Shown: one piece after another, positions 31,337-41,980 of the stretch | Position numbering within the stretch: the first letter of the stretch is position 1 | How the letters are laid out: every line of letters starts with the position of its first letter | Assembly: GCA_900552125.1 (NCBI GenBank) | Contig: URYK01000002.1 | Location: forward strand, 62,001 to 126,000 | Direction: 5' to 3' | From: an uncultured Solobacterium sp. | GTDB taxonomy: Bacteria; Bacillota_I; Bacilli_A; Erysipelotrichales; Erysipelotrichaceae | DNA: 64,000 nt | Program-made: the position numbers and the translations under genes | The notes under the pieces: model-generated | What the model was told of the DNA's origin: nothing | The model's input: the letters and a program-made list of their open reading frames with translations, nothing else | Database searches by the model: none

Positions 31337-33916
31337 ATGCTGGAATTAAAAGATATAAAAAAAGATTATGTCAGTGGCAATGAAACTGTTCATGCATTAA
31401 AAGGTATTTCACTTTCCTTTAGGGAAAATGAATTTGTATCGATTCTTGGACAAAGCGGTTGTGGAAAAACAACTATGTTGAATATTATTGGAGGATTAGA
31501 TCAATATACAAGCGGCGATTTGATTATTAATGGTACTTCTACGAAAAACTACAAAGCTCGTGATTGGGATACTTATCGTAACCATACGATTGGCTTTGTA
31601 TTTCAAAGCTATAATCTAATCCCTCATCAGAATGTTTTATCCAATGTAGAATTGGCATTAACACTGTCCGGTGTACCTAAAGAAGAGCGTAGAAGACGGG
31701 CAAAAGAAGCTCTAATCAAAGTTGGTTTGGAAGATCAGATGTATAAACGTCCAAATCAGATGAGTGGAGGACAGATGCAGCGTGTTGCGATAGCTCGTGC
31801 ATTAGTGAATAATCCAGATGTTTTATTGGCAGATGAACCTACTGGGGCATTAGATTCTGAAACCAGTGTTGCCATTATGGAGCTTTTAAAAGAAGTCGCA
31901 AAAGACAAACTGGTTATTATGGTTACCCATAACCCAGAACTTGCAGAAAAATATTCTACACGTATCATTAATTTATTAGATGGGAACATTGTCAGTGATT
32001 CTAATCCTGTTGGTTTAAAAGAAGAAATTAAACAAACTAGTTTATCCTTAAAGAAAACAAGCATGTCTTTCTTAACTGCTTTATCTCTAAGTTTAAACAA
32101 TTTAATGACAAAGAAAACAAGAACATTCTTAACTGCTTTTGCGGGAAGTATTGGTATTATTGGTATTGCCTTGATTCTTTCTTTATCCAATGGGGTGCAG
32201 AACTATATTGATGGTGTTGAAAAAGATACCTTATCAAGTTATCCTATCACAATTGAAGATAATTCTATGAATATGGATGTTATGATGGAAACCATGATGG
32301 GTATGGGACAAAATCAAAAGACTTACAATGATGATAAAATTCATTCTCGTCAGATGATCAATGATATTTTAAAGACAATGTCAGAAGAAATGGAAACCAA
32401 TAATATGGAAGCCTTTAAAGATTATCTAGACAATGATAACACTTTCCGGGAACATGCAAAAGCAATCGAATATGCATATAACTTAAGTATACAATCTTAT
32501 TATCAGGACGATCAAGGTGAATGGATTCGTTCTAATCCAAATGAACTAATGGACAAATTAGGATTTAGCGAAGTCATCAGTGCACGTAATTCCTTCATGG
32601 GCTCATTCACATCCATGATGCCTGGCAATGATGTATGGCAAAAACTGCCTTCCACAACTTCTATGCGTGATGAACAATACGAAGTAGTAGAAGGTCGCTG
32701 GCCAACTGCTTATAATGAAGTAGTAATTTCTGTTGATAAAGATAATCAAATCAATGATTTTGTCTTATACTCTTTAGGTTTTATGGATCAGCAGGAATTG
32801 GTTGACAATTACAATGCAATCTTAAACGGTGAAGAAGTAAAAGAAGGCAAAGCACAATCTTATACTGTAGATGAGCTTTTAAATAAAAAATTTAAGCTCT
32901 TATTAAATACAGATTATTATAAGAAAGTAAATAATATCTGGATGGATATGAGCGAAGATGAAGATTATATCACTGATAAAGTTAAAGATGCACAGGATAT
33001 CAACATCGTAGGTATCATTAAGGCAAAGGAAAATACTGTTTCAAGCTCAGAAATGGGTGGAATTTATTATACTGATGAGCTTCAGGAATATGTAATCGAT
33101 CAATCTAATAACTCTGAAATTGTAAAAGATCAGAAAGAAAATAAAGATGTTAATGTTTTAACCGGTACAAAATTCAGTGATTCTAAAACATTAAATATGA
33201 GCAACTTATCTGATGAACAAAAAATGGCACTTGCTAGTCTATCACAAGAAGAATTAACTCAATACATGAGTGCATATAGTGAAAATGCAAATGCTACTTA
33301 TGAGTCTAATCTTGAGAAATTTGGCGCAATTGATTTAGATAATCCAAGCAGTATCAGTATCTATGCAAACTCCTTTGATGATAAAGAAGCTATCGCTGAT
33401 TTAATCAATGCATATAATACAAAACAGGAAGATGCAGGAAATGAAAGCAATGTCATCAGCTATAACGATATCGTTGGCACAATGATGGAATCTGTAACTT
33501 CCATCATCGATATGATTAGTTATGTCTTAATGGCGTTTGTTAGTGTTTCCTTGATTGTTTCTAGTATTATGATTGGTATCATTACCTATATTTCCGTATT
33601 AGAGCGTACGAAAGAAATTGGTATCTTAAGAAGTATTGGTGCTAGTAAAAAAGATATTTCCCGTGTATTTAATACGGAAACATTCCTTATCGGTCTAACC
33701 TCCGGTTTATTAGGTATTGGAATTACCGTATTATTAAATATTCCAATCAGTATGATAGTAGAAGATTTAACCGGTGTTGCTAATATCGCATCCTTGCCTT
33801 ATGCTGGAGGAATTATCTTAATTCTAATTTCATTAATTCTTACGGTAATTGCAGGATTGATTCCATCACGCATTGCGTCTAAAAAAGATCCAGTAGAAGC
33901 ATTAAGAACAGAATAA
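31337..33916 (+). CDS. ABC transporter ATPase-permease fusion (MacB-like)
   Basis: 859 aa. The ATPase is at residues 1-225, with Walker A (GQSGCGKTT), signature MSGGQMQR and Walker B VLLADEPTGALD. One membrane segment near 265 is followed by a large extracellular region (about 285-715), then three membrane segments with an FtsX-type permease domain (VSLIVSSIMIGIITYISVLE, then RTKEIGILRSIGASKKDISR). This layout is the MacB-like type VII ABC family, which usually handles peptides, antibiotics or lipoproteins. Probably under control of the adjacent MerR regulator. Confidence 0.88.
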   Translation: MLELKDIKKDYVSGNETVHALKGISLSFRENEFVSILGQSGCGKTTMLNIIGGLDQYTSGDLIINGTSTKNYKARDWDTYRNHTIGFVFQSYNLIPHQNVLSNVELALTLSGVPKEERRRRAKEALIKVGLEDQMYKRPNQMSGGQMQRVAIARALVNNPDVLLADEPTGALDSETSVAIMELLKEVAKDKLVIMVTHNPELAEKYSTRIINLLDGNIVSDSNPVGLKEEIKQTSLSLKKTSMSFLTALSLSLNNLMTKKTRTFLTAFAGSIGIIGIALILSLSNGVQNYIDGVEKDTLSSYPITIEDNSMNMDVMMETMMGMGQNQKTYNDDKIHSRQMINDILKTMSEEMETNNMEAFKDYLDNDNTFREHAKAIEYAYNLSIQSYYQDDQGEWIRSNPNELMDKLGFSEVISARNSFMGSFTSMMPGNDVWQKLPSTTSMRDEQYEVVEGRWPTAYNEVVISVDKDNQINDFVLYSLGFMDQQELVDNYNAILNGEEVKEGKAQSYTVDELLNKKFKLLLNTDYYKKVNNIWMDMSEDEDYITDKVKDAQDINIVGIIKAKENTVSSSEMGGIYYTDELQEYVIDQSNNSEIVKDQKENKDVNVLTGTKFSDSKTLNMSNLSDEQKMALASLSQEELTQYMSAYSENANATYESNLEKFGAIDLDNPSSISIYANSFDDKEAIADLINAYNTKQEDAGNESNVISYNDIVGTMMESVTSIIDMISYVLMAFVSVSLIVSSIMIGIITYISVLERTKEIGILRSIGASKKDISRVFNTETFLIGLTSGLLGIGITVLLNIPISMIVEDLTGVANIASLPYAGGIILILISLILTVIAGLIPSRIASKKDPVEALRTE

Positions 33917-33923
33917 ATTATAT

Positions 33924-33954
33924 GGAAAGATGTCCCTTGCATCTTTCCTTTTTA
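33924..33954 (+). terminator. Terminator of the ABC gene
   Basis: GGAAAGATG/CATCTTTCC stem with a 7-base loop followed by TTTTTATT. Confidence 0.85.
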
Positions 33955-34011
33955 TTACCTAATTAGTACTAAATATAAAATAAAAGCATAATAAAAAATA
34001 AAAAAACAGGA

Positions 34012-34428
34012 TTACCCTGCTTTCTTCTGTTCATCATCCCATTCTTTGATTACTTCTTCCAACACACTAGCAGCAGCTGCTACTGTACGTTCACATTTCT
34101 TTTCCTTACTATGGAATACTGGTTTAATCTCAGCACATAATCTAGATCCCATTCGTTTCTGAAATGCGATGACCAATTTCTGTGTTAAAGGACGAAGAAA
34201 TGCACAATCATGAGCTTTTGTCTCTACATAACGACTAGAAATAACACATGCTGCCCCACTCAATGCTCCACATACATCACCAAGCTGAAAGCCGCCACCA
34301 AATGCTGCAGTCATGATCATATCCTTATCATGTAAACCTAAATCATATACTTCATTCCCTGCTCGTATAATACTTTCGGCACAATTATACCCCATATGAT
34401 AATATTTAATAGCTGTTTCTGATAACAT
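34012..34428 (-). CDS. C_GCAxxG_C_C family protein
   Basis: 138 aa. YNCAESII near residue 15, GGGFQLGDVCGALSGAACVI at about 45-64, then a Cys in HDCAFLRPL and KKCERTVAAA near the C-terminus match this family of redox-cysteine proteins, often linked with metal or electron transfer. Role unknown. It ends with a short CAGG/CCTG hairpin and seven T's overlapping its stop (34001-34020), a likely terminator. Confidence 0.8.
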   Translation of the reverse strand: MLSETAIKYYHMGYNCAESIIRAGNEVYDLGLHDKDMIMTAAFGGGFQLGDVCGALSGAACVISSRYVETKAHDCAFLRPLTQKLVIAFQKRMGSRLCAEIKPVFHSKEKKCERTVAAAASVLEEVIKEWDDEQKKAG

Positions 34429-34588
34429 AATAAACCTCCGATATTTTCCATGGTCAGTATAACAGATTTTGAATTTGCTAGCTAGTCATAATTTTATAGT
34501 TTTCATTTCAAAACCAGTAATAATGTAAGAATATATTTATATTGTTTTGTAAAAGTTATGATATAATCAAAAAGCAAGGAGGATGGTC

Positions 34589-35209
34589 ATGAAAATATTA
34601 GATACTCTTGGTAAAACAAAAAAAGCAATTGGCGGAGTCATTGCGATACTTCTTGTCTGTGTTGTAATTTTCTTTGCCGGTGCATTTTTCGGAAATAGAC
34701 AAAGTGAACCAATCATTACATCAACAGCCTTGACCCAGCAATTACAGGAAGTAAATGATTTAGCCGTGTTGGAATACAATTATACAAAAGTAGGAAAATT
34801 TGAAAATTCACTAACATTAAATGGCTGGAATATTCCCCTCACAAAGAAAAGTTTTTTACTGACTTATGCTGGTAAGCTAACAGCTGGTGTTTCCATGGAA
34901 GATGCACAGGTAAATGTAAATAATTCAACCATTACAGTAACCCTGCCTGAAGTTGAAATCTTAAGCAATGTTATTGATGAAAATAGTATTGAAGTCTATG
35001 ATGAAACAAAGAACATCTTTAACCCTATCAGCATTGAAGACTACACTGCTTTCGCGACTCAACAGAAAGCAGCCGTAGAAGAAGAAGCTATTGAAAACGG
35101 ATTATTAAGTGAAGCTGCCACAAAAACACAGTCTGCGATTCAAAAATTCTTAAATATGATTCCAGACATTCAAGAAAATTATGAAATAAAAGTACAATTT
35201 CAGTCCTAA
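34589..35209 (+). CDS. DUF4230 membrane-anchored protein
   Basis: 206 aa. One membrane segment (about 15-35), then DUF4230 features: LAVLEYNYTKVGKFENS, GWNIPLTKKSFLLTYAGKLTAGV, then VNNSTITVTLPEVEIL. The domain lies outside the cell; the function is unknown. ATG 34589 is supported by AGGAGG six bases upstream. Confidence 0.8.
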   Translation: MKILDTLGKTKKAIGGVIAILLVCVVIFFAGAFFGNRQSEPIITSTALTQQLQEVNDLAVLEYNYTKVGKFENSLTLNGWNIPLTKKSFLLTYAGKLTAGVSMEDAQVNVNNSTITVTLPEVEILSNVIDENSIEVYDETKNIFNPISIEDYTAFATQQKAAVEEEAIENGLLSEAATKTQSAIQKFLNMIPDIQENYEIKVQFQS

Positions 35210-35234
35210 AACCAGTGATTTACTGGTTTTTTTC
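35207..35234 (+). terminator. Terminator of the DUF4230 gene
   Basis: AAACCAGT/ACTGGTTT stem with a short loop and T-run. Confidence 0.85.
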
Positions 35235-35321
35235 ATTAAGTTTATACAATTTTTATATCTAGAAGATTTTTTCTTTACGTTTTATGTCCATAATATAGAA
35301 AGTAAAGAAAAAGGTGAGTAA

Positions 35322-37643
35322 ATGAAAAACAAAGACAGTATTCAAGGTTTAACTGATATTGAAGTAAAACAGCAGATGGATAAAGGACTAATTAACCATG
35401 CAAATACTTCTATTACAAAAAGTAAAAAACAAATATTTAAAGAAAACATTTGTACATTATTTAATTTATTAAATTTCTTAATCGCAATTGCTTTATTACT
35501 TGTACAGGCATATTCTAATTTATTCTTCATTGTAATTATTATATGTAATATATGCATTGGTATACTACAGGAATTACATGCAAAAAAGCTAATTGATGAT
35601 TTATCTTTACTTATTAAACAAAAAGCCTTAGTTATGCGTAATGGCAAGCAACAGAGGGTAGAATCAGATCATCTGGTATTAGGTGATGTTATGGTTTTAT
35701 CGAGTGGAGAACAAATCTTATGTGATGCTGTTATCTTACAAGGTGAGGTAGAAGCAAATGAAGCATTATTAACTGGTGAATCTGATCCAATACATAAAAA
35801 ACAGGATGATTTACTATTATCAGGAAGTTCCATTATCAGTGGAAAATGTTATGCGAAAATCATTCATATCAATGAAGACAATTATGCAAACAAAATCACA
35901 GATGCAGTTAAAGAAGTTCGAGTTGTTAATTCTAACTTGTTGAAGTCAATTCGTAAAGTAACTCGCTTTACAAGTATATTAATTATTCCTTTAGGAATTA
36001 TATTATTTCTTCAAGCCTATTATTTACGTGATGCTTCCCTTCAGGAAAGTGTAATTGCTAGTTCTGCTGGTTTGTTGGGAATGCTGCCAAAAGGATTGGT
36101 ATTATTAATCAGTGTATCACTAGCAACTGGTGTAACTCGCCTAGCAAAAAAGAACATTCTTGTACAGGATCTTTATTCATTAGAAACATTAGCTAATGTA
36201 GATGTCTTGTGTCTAGATAAAACCGGTACCATTACAACAGGTGACTTACAAGTAGATGATGTCATTCCTTTAGCTAGTCATAAAGATGAATATATGGAAT
36301 ACATCAAATCTTATTTATATTATAGTGATGATAATAATGCTACCTATCAGGCTTTATGTAATCATGTAGGTACTTCTGATATTCATGAACCAACGCATCG
36401 TATTCCATTTTCTTCAGTAAGAAAGTGGAGCAGTGCATATTTTGATGGTTTTGGTACAGTTGTAATGGGAGCCCCTGATAAATTAATTAAACAACAGACT
36501 AGTCAGTTTAATGAACTTATGGAAGATGGAAAACGTATCATTATTATTGGATATACAGATAAGCAAGTATCAATGAATGAGCCTTTACCAGAAATCAAGC
36601 CATGGTATGCTTTTGTCCTATGTGATACTATTCGTCCTCATGTAGAAGAATCTCTAGAATATTTCAGAAAAGAAGGCGTAGAAATTAAAATCATTTCAGG
36701 GGATCATATTACTTCCGTATCTAATATCGCAAGACTTGCTGGGCTAAAACGCTGGAATGCATGTATAGATATGAGTACAATTGGAGAAAATGCAGAATGC
36801 ATTGAACAGATTGCGGAACAATACTCTGTATTTGGACGTGTAACGCCTTTACAGAAAAAACTATTAGTTACCGCTCTACAAAAGAAAGGTCATTCTGTAG
36901 CCATGAGTGGTGATGGTGTCAATGACATGCTGGCATTAAAAGAAGCTGATTGTAGTATTGCCATTGCAGAAGGCAGTGAAGCAGTAAAACAGATGTCACA
37001 AATTGTTTTATTGGATTCTGACTTTTCCGCATTACCAAGAATATTAAAAGAAGGAAGACGTGTAATTAATAATACAACTAGAGTAGCAGGCGTATTCTTT
37101 ATTAAAACCATGTACTCTATCATGTTATCTATACTATGTTTAGCATTAAATCTGCCATTCCCTTTCATTCCTATTCAAGTAACATTAATTGACCTAGTGA
37201 TTGAAGCTTTTCCTTCATTCTTCACTATGTTGGAACCAGATTATCACAAAGTAGAAAAGAACTTCTTATCGACAGTATTATGGAGAGCATTACCAAATGC
37301 AATCACAATCGTATGCAGTTTCTTAGCTATTCAATATCTGTCTTCTCAGTGTAATATATCTCAAGATGTCGCATCTACTATGCTGTATCTGTGTGTTACA
37401 GTTATATCTTTATTTGCTGTTTATCGTTCTTTCCGCCCATTTACAACATTACGATATATTATTTCTATCCTAATGACTGGAGGTATTATAGTTGCGATAG
37501 TATTATTCAGGGAACTACTTCATCTAGTATTTATCCCAAGTGAATTATGGCTGATTTCTTTAATATTATTTATCTCTGTAATCTTACTTCAACAATTACT
37601 AGTAATTCTCTTACCATATTTTAGACGTGATAATAAATCATAA
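35322..37643 (+). CDS. P-type cation-transporting ATPase
   Basis: 773 aa. Actuator TGES in EALLTGESDP near residue 152, phosphorylation motif CLDKTGTITTGD near 298, and hinge AMSGDGVNDMLAL near 530; membrane helices near 40-80, 215-270 and 600-765. No N-terminal heavy-metal-binding domain, so it is in the broad E1-E2 group close to Ca2+/Mg2+-type pumps, but the ion cannot be told from sequence alone. ATG with AAAGGTGAG upstream; single gene with its own terminator. Confidence 0.88.
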   Translation: MKNKDSIQGLTDIEVKQQMDKGLINHANTSITKSKKQIFKENICTLFNLLNFLIAIALLLVQAYSNLFFIVIIICNICIGILQELHAKKLIDDLSLLIKQKALVMRNGKQQRVESDHLVLGDVMVLSSGEQILCDAVILQGEVEANEALLTGESDPIHKKQDDLLLSGSSIISGKCYAKIIHINEDNYANKITDAVKEVRVVNSNLLKSIRKVTRFTSILIIPLGIILFLQAYYLRDASLQESVIASSAGLLGMLPKGLVLLISVSLATGVTRLAKKNILVQDLYSLETLANVDVLCLDKTGTITTGDLQVDDVIPLASHKDEYMEYIKSYLYYSDDNNATYQALCNHVGTSDIHEPTHRIPFSSVRKWSSAYFDGFGTVVMGAPDKLIKQQTSQFNELMEDGKRIIIIGYTDKQVSMNEPLPEIKPWYAFVLCDTIRPHVEESLEYFRKEGVEIKIISGDHITSVSNIARLAGLKRWNACIDMSTIGENAECIEQIAEQYSVFGRVTPLQKKLLVTALQKKGHSVAMSGDGVNDMLALKEADCSIAIAEGSEAVKQMSQIVLLDSDFSALPRILKEGRRVINNTTRVAGVFFIKTMYSIMLSILCLALNLPFPFIPIQVTLIDLVIEAFPSFFTMLEPDYHKVEKNFLSTVLWRALPNAITIVCSFLAIQYLSSQCNISQDVASTMLYLCVTVISLFAVYRSFRPFTTLRYIISILMTGGIIVAIVLFRELLHLVFIPSELWLISLILFISVILLQQLLVILLPYFRRDNKS

Positions 37644-37669
37644 ATATGCTTCAACAATAATTCATTAAT

Positions 37670-37720
37670 AAAAAGCTATGACGAATTAGGATACATTTCC
37701 TATAAGTCATAGCTTTTTAT
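37670..37720 (+). terminator. Terminator of the P-type ATPase gene
   Basis: AAAAAGCTATGAC/GTCATAGCTTTTT, a 13-base perfect stem, able to work on both strands. Confidence 0.85.
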
Positions 37721-37838
37721 ATATTTTCTTGTCATCTATACTAATAGCTTTGCCATTTTTTTATTCAATTTATACATTTAATTTAGGTATCTTTAATTTT
37801 TTTATCATTAGAATTTTATTAAGAAATTATATCTAAGT

Positions 37839-39050
37839 TTAAAAATCTTTACTCAACAGAAAATCTGCAATATGCATTGTTTTAATCCCCTCATAATTCC
37901 CATCAGCGAACAAGTCTGTTCGTAGAACATATTTAGGGTAATTATCTCTAATTTTCAAAAGTCTTTCATACTCTCTTTTTTCAGTTTTCTCTGTTCGAAT
38001 TTCCTGTGTCACTTGAACATATATTTTTTCATTCTGTCTTTCCGCCACAAAATCTATTTCACCTTCATCGAATTTACCAACATAAACATTGTATCCTCTT
38101 CGGCATAATTCCAAATAAACAATATTTTCAAGACTTGAGGCAACGTTATCCTCTGAATAACCAAGTACACTATATCTCAATGCAACATCCGCAAGATAGA
38201 ATTTCTCCTGTGTTTTCAAGATTTCCTTTCCTCTCAAATCATATCGGGAACATCGGTGAAGTAAATATGCTTTTTCCAATTTTTCAAGATAACTGTATAC
38301 TGTTTCATTATCAAGCTTTCTGTGTTCAGCCTTGAGATAATCCGATATAGACTTAGCAGAGAAAGTATTTCCTATATTATTAAAAGTATATTTTACAACT
38401 CTCTCAAGCTGATCTATTTTTCGTAATTGATTACGTTTTACAATATCTGAGAAAATTGTTGAATTATAAATATCTCTGACAATTGTATACACTTCATCCT
38501 GTTCATATTTCTTCAAATGAGTTGCTGGAAATCCACCAAGTCTAACATAATTTGCAAATTCTGTTTTTATATCACCAATAGTATCATATTCAGATTTAAA
38601 TGAAAGATATTCCTCAAAAGATAGTGTATAAATATGGAATGAAACGTATCTTCCGGTCAAATAAGTAGAAATTTCTGATGACATCATACGAGAATTAGAC
38701 CCTGTTACATAAATATCTACATCATAATCAGAAGATAAAGAATTAATTACTTTTTCCCAGCCAGATATTTCTTGTACTTCATCAAGAAAAAGATAAGTCT
38801 TTCCTCCTTGTATTATCCTTCCCTTTAATTCAATATACATCTGCTTTGCAGTCATATCATCGTATTCCATTGAATCAAAGCGGTAAGATACAATACGTTC
38901 AGGTGGAACATTTCTTTCCTTTTGTAGTTTTTCCATTATCATTTTGAGTATAGTAGATTTTCCACAACGGCGAACACCAGTAAGAATTTTAACAAATGGT
39001 GTATCAGTATACGCCATAATCTTATCTACATATAGTGGCCTATTTATCAT
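37839..39050 (-). CDS. AAA-type ATPase with DUF4143 domain
   Basis: 403 aa. N-terminal P-loop (ILTGVRRCGKSTILKMIM), Walker B (YLFLDEVQEISGWE), sensor STGSNSRM-like segment (IYVTGSNSRMMSSEI), then DUF4143 with a C-terminal PD-(D/E)xK-like region (EIDFVAERQNEKIYVQV). This family is widespread and mobile; its role is not settled. ATG 39050 has GGAGGTGG upstream. It is likely a horizontally acquired stand-alone gene; a second member lies at 51913. Confidence 0.8.
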   Translation of the reverse strand: MINRPLYVDKIMAYTDTPFVKILTGVRRCGKSTILKMIMEKLQKERNVPPERIVSYRFDSMEYDDMTAKQMYIELKGRIIQGGKTYLFLDEVQEISGWEKVINSLSSDYDVDIYVTGSNSRMMSSEISTYLTGRYVSFHIYTLSFEEYLSFKSEYDTIGDIKTEFANYVRLGGFPATHLKKYEQDEVYTIVRDIYNSTIFSDIVKRNQLRKIDQLERVVKYTFNNIGNTFSAKSISDYLKAEHRKLDNETVYSYLEKLEKAYLLHRCSRYDLRGKEILKTQEKFYLADVALRYSVLGYSEDNVASSLENIVYLELCRRGYNVYVGKFDEGEIDFVAERQNEKIYVQVTQEIRTEKTEKREYERLLKIRDNYPKYVLRTDLFADGNYEGIKTMHIADFLLSKDF

Positions 39051-39100
39051 ATTAACCACCTCCACAGTTAATATTATACCGTAAAATCTGTTAATTATCT

Positions 39101-39131
39101 ATAGTTTTGCGATTATAAACCGCAAAACTAT
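39101..39131. repeat. 11-base inverted repeat upstream of the ATPase gene
   Basis: ATAGTTTTGCG / CGCAAAACTAT, perfect, with a 9-base AT-rich loop, about 50 bases before the ATG of the minus-strand DUF4143 gene. Could be an operator or an RNA hairpin; it has no T-tract. Confidence 0.6.
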
Positions 39132-39170
39132 GGCTTTGCTATCTAAAATGACAATATTAATACAATTAGA

Positions 39171-39191
39171 AAACCCGCATAACACGGGTTG
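39171..39191 (-). terminator. Terminator of the S24 repressor gene
   Basis: AACCCG/CGGGTT stem followed by TTCT on the minus strand. The T-tract is weak. Confidence 0.55.
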
Positions 39192-39245
39192 AATAACTTT
39201 ATTAGGCTTCATATATCCATATCTTTACTAGATACACTGGCTTTA

Positions 39246-39839
39246 TTATAAATAATTTTTACTAAAAATTACTTTCCCTAATATCTTCAATGATACATTT
39301 TCTGCTTCTTCAAAAGTAAAATGACGGTTTTCAACTGAAGGATTCTCCGCAATCAAATCATATCCAGCTTCAGTCTTATAAAAACGTTTAACTGTAACTT
39401 CATCATTAAAGCTAATTACCGCAATATCCCCATTTTTCACAAATGAGCATTGTTTAACATAAACTAATCCTCCATCTGTAATTCCTGCATTTATCATAGA
39501 ATTTCCTTCAACTCGTAAAAAGAAGTCACCTTGTTTATATTCATCAATAGAAACTGGTTCATCACCTAGGTAATTTTCTTCTAAAAATAAATCATATCCA
39601 GCTTTTGCAATCCCTAGAATTGGACGTTTCATACTAATTGCTTTTCCTGACAATAATGCCTGTACATCATATCCTAAAACCTGACTAATATTGTATGCTG
39701 TATCATCCTGCAGGTTTTTCACTTCACCACGCAACCATCTAGCAACTGTATTTGGTGTTACTTTAAAACGTTCCGCAATCTGCACATTTGATAGATGAAA
39801 TCTATTCTTGTATTCTCTGATAAGATCTCTTAGTTCCAC
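39246..39839 (-). CDS. XRE/S24 LexA-like repressor
   Basis: 197 aa. HTH at residues 15-45 (LSNVQIAERFKVTPNTVARW), then an S24 peptidase domain with a probable self-cleavage site AKAG at 78-81, catalytic Ser114 (RVEGNSMINAG) and Lys151 (DEVTVKRFY). Such proteins repress stress or prophage genes until RecA-triggered autocleavage. No phage genes adjoin it, so it is probably a chromosomal regulator. TATACA-type half-sites lie upstream of its start. Confidence 0.85.
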   Translation of the reverse strand: MELRDLIREYKNRFHLSNVQIAERFKVTPNTVARWLRGEVKNLQDDTAYNISQVLGYDVQALLSGKAISMKRPILGIAKAGYDLFLEENYLGDEPVSIDEYKQGDFFLRVEGNSMINAGITDGGLVYVKQCSFVKNGDIAVISFNDEVTVKRFYKTEAGYDLIAENPSVENRHFTFEEAENVSLKILGKVIFSKNYL

Positions 39840-40197
39840 ACTATCACCTCACTAAAAGTATACATGAAAAAGATAAATAATGAAACACAAACTATACAAA
39901 ATTTACTTATTTATGTGTATATAATAATTATCCATATTTAAAAAAATCCGATACTCATATAAATAGTTTATGATGAATAAAAGATACTTTTTTAGCTATA
40001 ATAATAAGCAGACTATATTATTGATTTTTCCCTATTTATACACGATTTCAAGCTATATTTATAGACTTTAGATTAAAATCTCTATAGTATTCTTTATTCT
40101 TTAACAATTTTCATGAATAAGATAACAATAACGGTTTACTTTTTGGTTGAAATATCTTAAAATTTAAACGTATGCAAATACATGAAGGAGGCTAATT
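39840..40197. promoter_or_regulatory. Divergent control region between S24 repressor and PPi-PFK
   Basis: 358 AT-rich bases without a gene. Three TATACA/TGTATA half-sites occur close to the repressor start (in AGTATACATG near 39857, ACTATACAAA near 39892 and GTGTATATAA near 39917) and could form its autoregulatory operator. The pfp side ends with AAGGAGG six bases before the ATG. No riboswitch recognised. Confidence 0.45.
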
Positions 40198-41856
40198 ATG
40201 AAAATTTCATCACTACAGAAAGCTAGATATGAGTATTCTCCAAAACTTCCTGGAATGCTAAGAAATGGTATTGCAGAAATTTCTGTTAACGAAGGAGAAG
40301 AAACTCAAAGTGTAGCAGATCAAGAAAAGATTAAAGCTCTTTTTCCAAATACTTATGGTAAAAAGGAAATCACTTTCCAAAAAGGAGAAAACACTTCTGA
40401 AGCAAAAAAACAAGTTGTTGGTGTTATTCTTTCCGGTGGTCAGGCACCTGGTGGACACAACGTTATTTGTGGACTATATGATGCTTTAAAAGCAACTAAC
40501 AAAGAAAATGTGCTTTATGGATTTAAAAATGGTCCTATTGGGCTAATTGAAGATGACTACCTAATTTTTGATGACGAATACATCGATCAGTTCAGAAACA
40601 CTGGTGGATTTGATATCATTGGTTCAGGTAGAACAAAACTTGAAACAAACGAACAATTTGCTATTGTTGCAGAAGTTTGTAAAAAACATGGTATTACCGC
40701 AATCGTTATCATCGGTGGAGATGATTCAAACACTAATGCAGCTGTTCTTGCTGAATATTTTGCTGCTCATAACACTGGTGTTCAGGTAATCGGATGCCCT
40801 AAAACAATTGATGGTGACCTTAAAAATGAAGATATCGAATGTTCATTTGGTTTCGACACAGCTACAAAAACATATAGCGAAATCATTGGAAACATCGAAA
40901 GAGATGCTAACTCTGCTAAAAAATATTGGCACTTCATTAAAGTAATGGGACGTTCTGCTTCTCATGTTGCTTTAGAATGTGCTTTAGAAACTCAGCCAAA
41001 CATTTGTTTAATTTCTGAAGAAGTTTCTGCTAAGAAAATGTCTCTTTCTCAGATTGCTGATTACATTGCTGATTCAGTAGAAAAAAGAGCAGCTAAAGGA
41101 ATGAACTTCGGTGTTGCAATTATTCCTGAAGGTGTAGTTGAATTCGTACCAGAATTCTCTGTATTGATCCAGGAAATCAATGAACTTCTTGCTGGTGAAA
41201 AAGCAGATGCATTCAATGCACTACCAACATGGAAAGATAAATATGAATTTATCGAAAATGGTTTAACTAAAGAATCTATGGATGTTTTCGCAATTCTTCC
41301 AGAAAGTATCCAACAGCAGTTATTCCTAGAAAGAGATCCTCATGGAAACGTACAGGTATCTCTAATTGAATCTGAAAAATTATTCTCAGCTCTTGTAAAA
41401 GACAAATTAGAAGAAAGAAAGAAAGCTGGTACATACAAAGGTAAATTCAGCCCTCTTCACCACTTCTTAGGATATGAAGGAAGATGTGCATTCCCTTCTA
41501 ACTTCGATTCTGACTATTGCTATTCTTTAGGATATAATGCATTTATGCTAATCCAATATGGTTACAATGGTTACTTATCAAAAATCTCTAACCTTTCTAA
41601 ACCAGCTAGCGAATGGGTTGCTGGTGGTATGCCAATCACTAAGATGATGAACATTGAAAGAAGACATGGAGAAGACAAACCAGTTATCAAAAAAGCTCTA
41701 GTAGAACTTGATGGAAATCCATTCAAATACTTTGAAGCTCATAGAGAAGAATGGTCAGTTGAAACTTGTTTCGTATATCCTGGTGCTATCCAGTATTATG
41801 GACCAACTGAAGTTTGTGATATCACAACAAAAACTCTTGCTCTTGAACAAGAATAA
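40198..41856 (+). CDS. pfp: Pyrophosphate-dependent phosphofructokinase
   Basis: 552 aa, the long PPi-PFK type. It converts fructose-6-phosphate and PPi to fructose-1,6-bisphosphate and Pi, reversibly, in glycolysis. Motifs: [11 protein letters not shown] (near 80), [11 protein letters not shown] with GGDD instead of the GGDG of ATP enzymes, [10 protein letters not shown] with the Lys that favours PPi, and [11 protein letters not shown]. Codon use is the most biased in the window (runs of identical preferred codons), as expected for a highly expressed enzyme. Strong AAGGAGG ribosome-binding site. Confidence 0.93.
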   Translation: MKISSLQKARYEYSPKLPGMLRNGIAEISVNEGEETQSVADQEKIKALFPNTYGKKEITFQKGENTSEAKKQVVGVILSGGQAPGGHNVICGLYDALKATNKENVLYGFKNGPIGLIEDDYLIFDDEYIDQFRNTGGFDIIGSGRTKLETNEQFAIVAEVCKKHGITAIVIIGGDDSNTNAAVLAEYFAAHNTGVQVIGCPKTIDGDLKNEDIECSFGFDTATKTYSEIIGNIERDANSAKKYWHFIKVMGRSASHVALECALETQPNICLISEEVSAKKMSLSQIADYIADSVEKRAAKGMNFGVAIIPEGVVEFVPEFSVLIQEINELLAGEKADAFNALPTWKDKYEFIENGLTKESMDVFAILPESIQQQLFLERDPHGNVQVSLIESEKLFSALVKDKLEERKKAGTYKGKFSPLHHFLGYEGRCAFPSNFDSDYCYSLGYNAFMLIQYGYNGYLSKISNLSKPASEWVAGGMPITKMMNIERRHGEDKPVIKKALVELDGNPFKYFEAHREEWSVETCFVYPGAIQYYGPTEVCDITTKTLALEQE

Positions 41857-41872
41857 TTAAATAAACAAATTA

Positions 41873-41910
41873 TCCACTAGAAATACAATCATTCTAGTGG
41901 ATTTTTATTT
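41873..41910 (+). terminator. Terminator of pfp
   Basis: TCCACTAGAA/TTCTAGTGGA 10-base stem with a T-rich tail. Confidence 0.9.
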
Positions 41911-41980
41911 TCCTTCACTACTTTGTGAACTCATTTATATATAAAAAGCACTCTTTATCAAAAGAATGCTTTTTATTACT

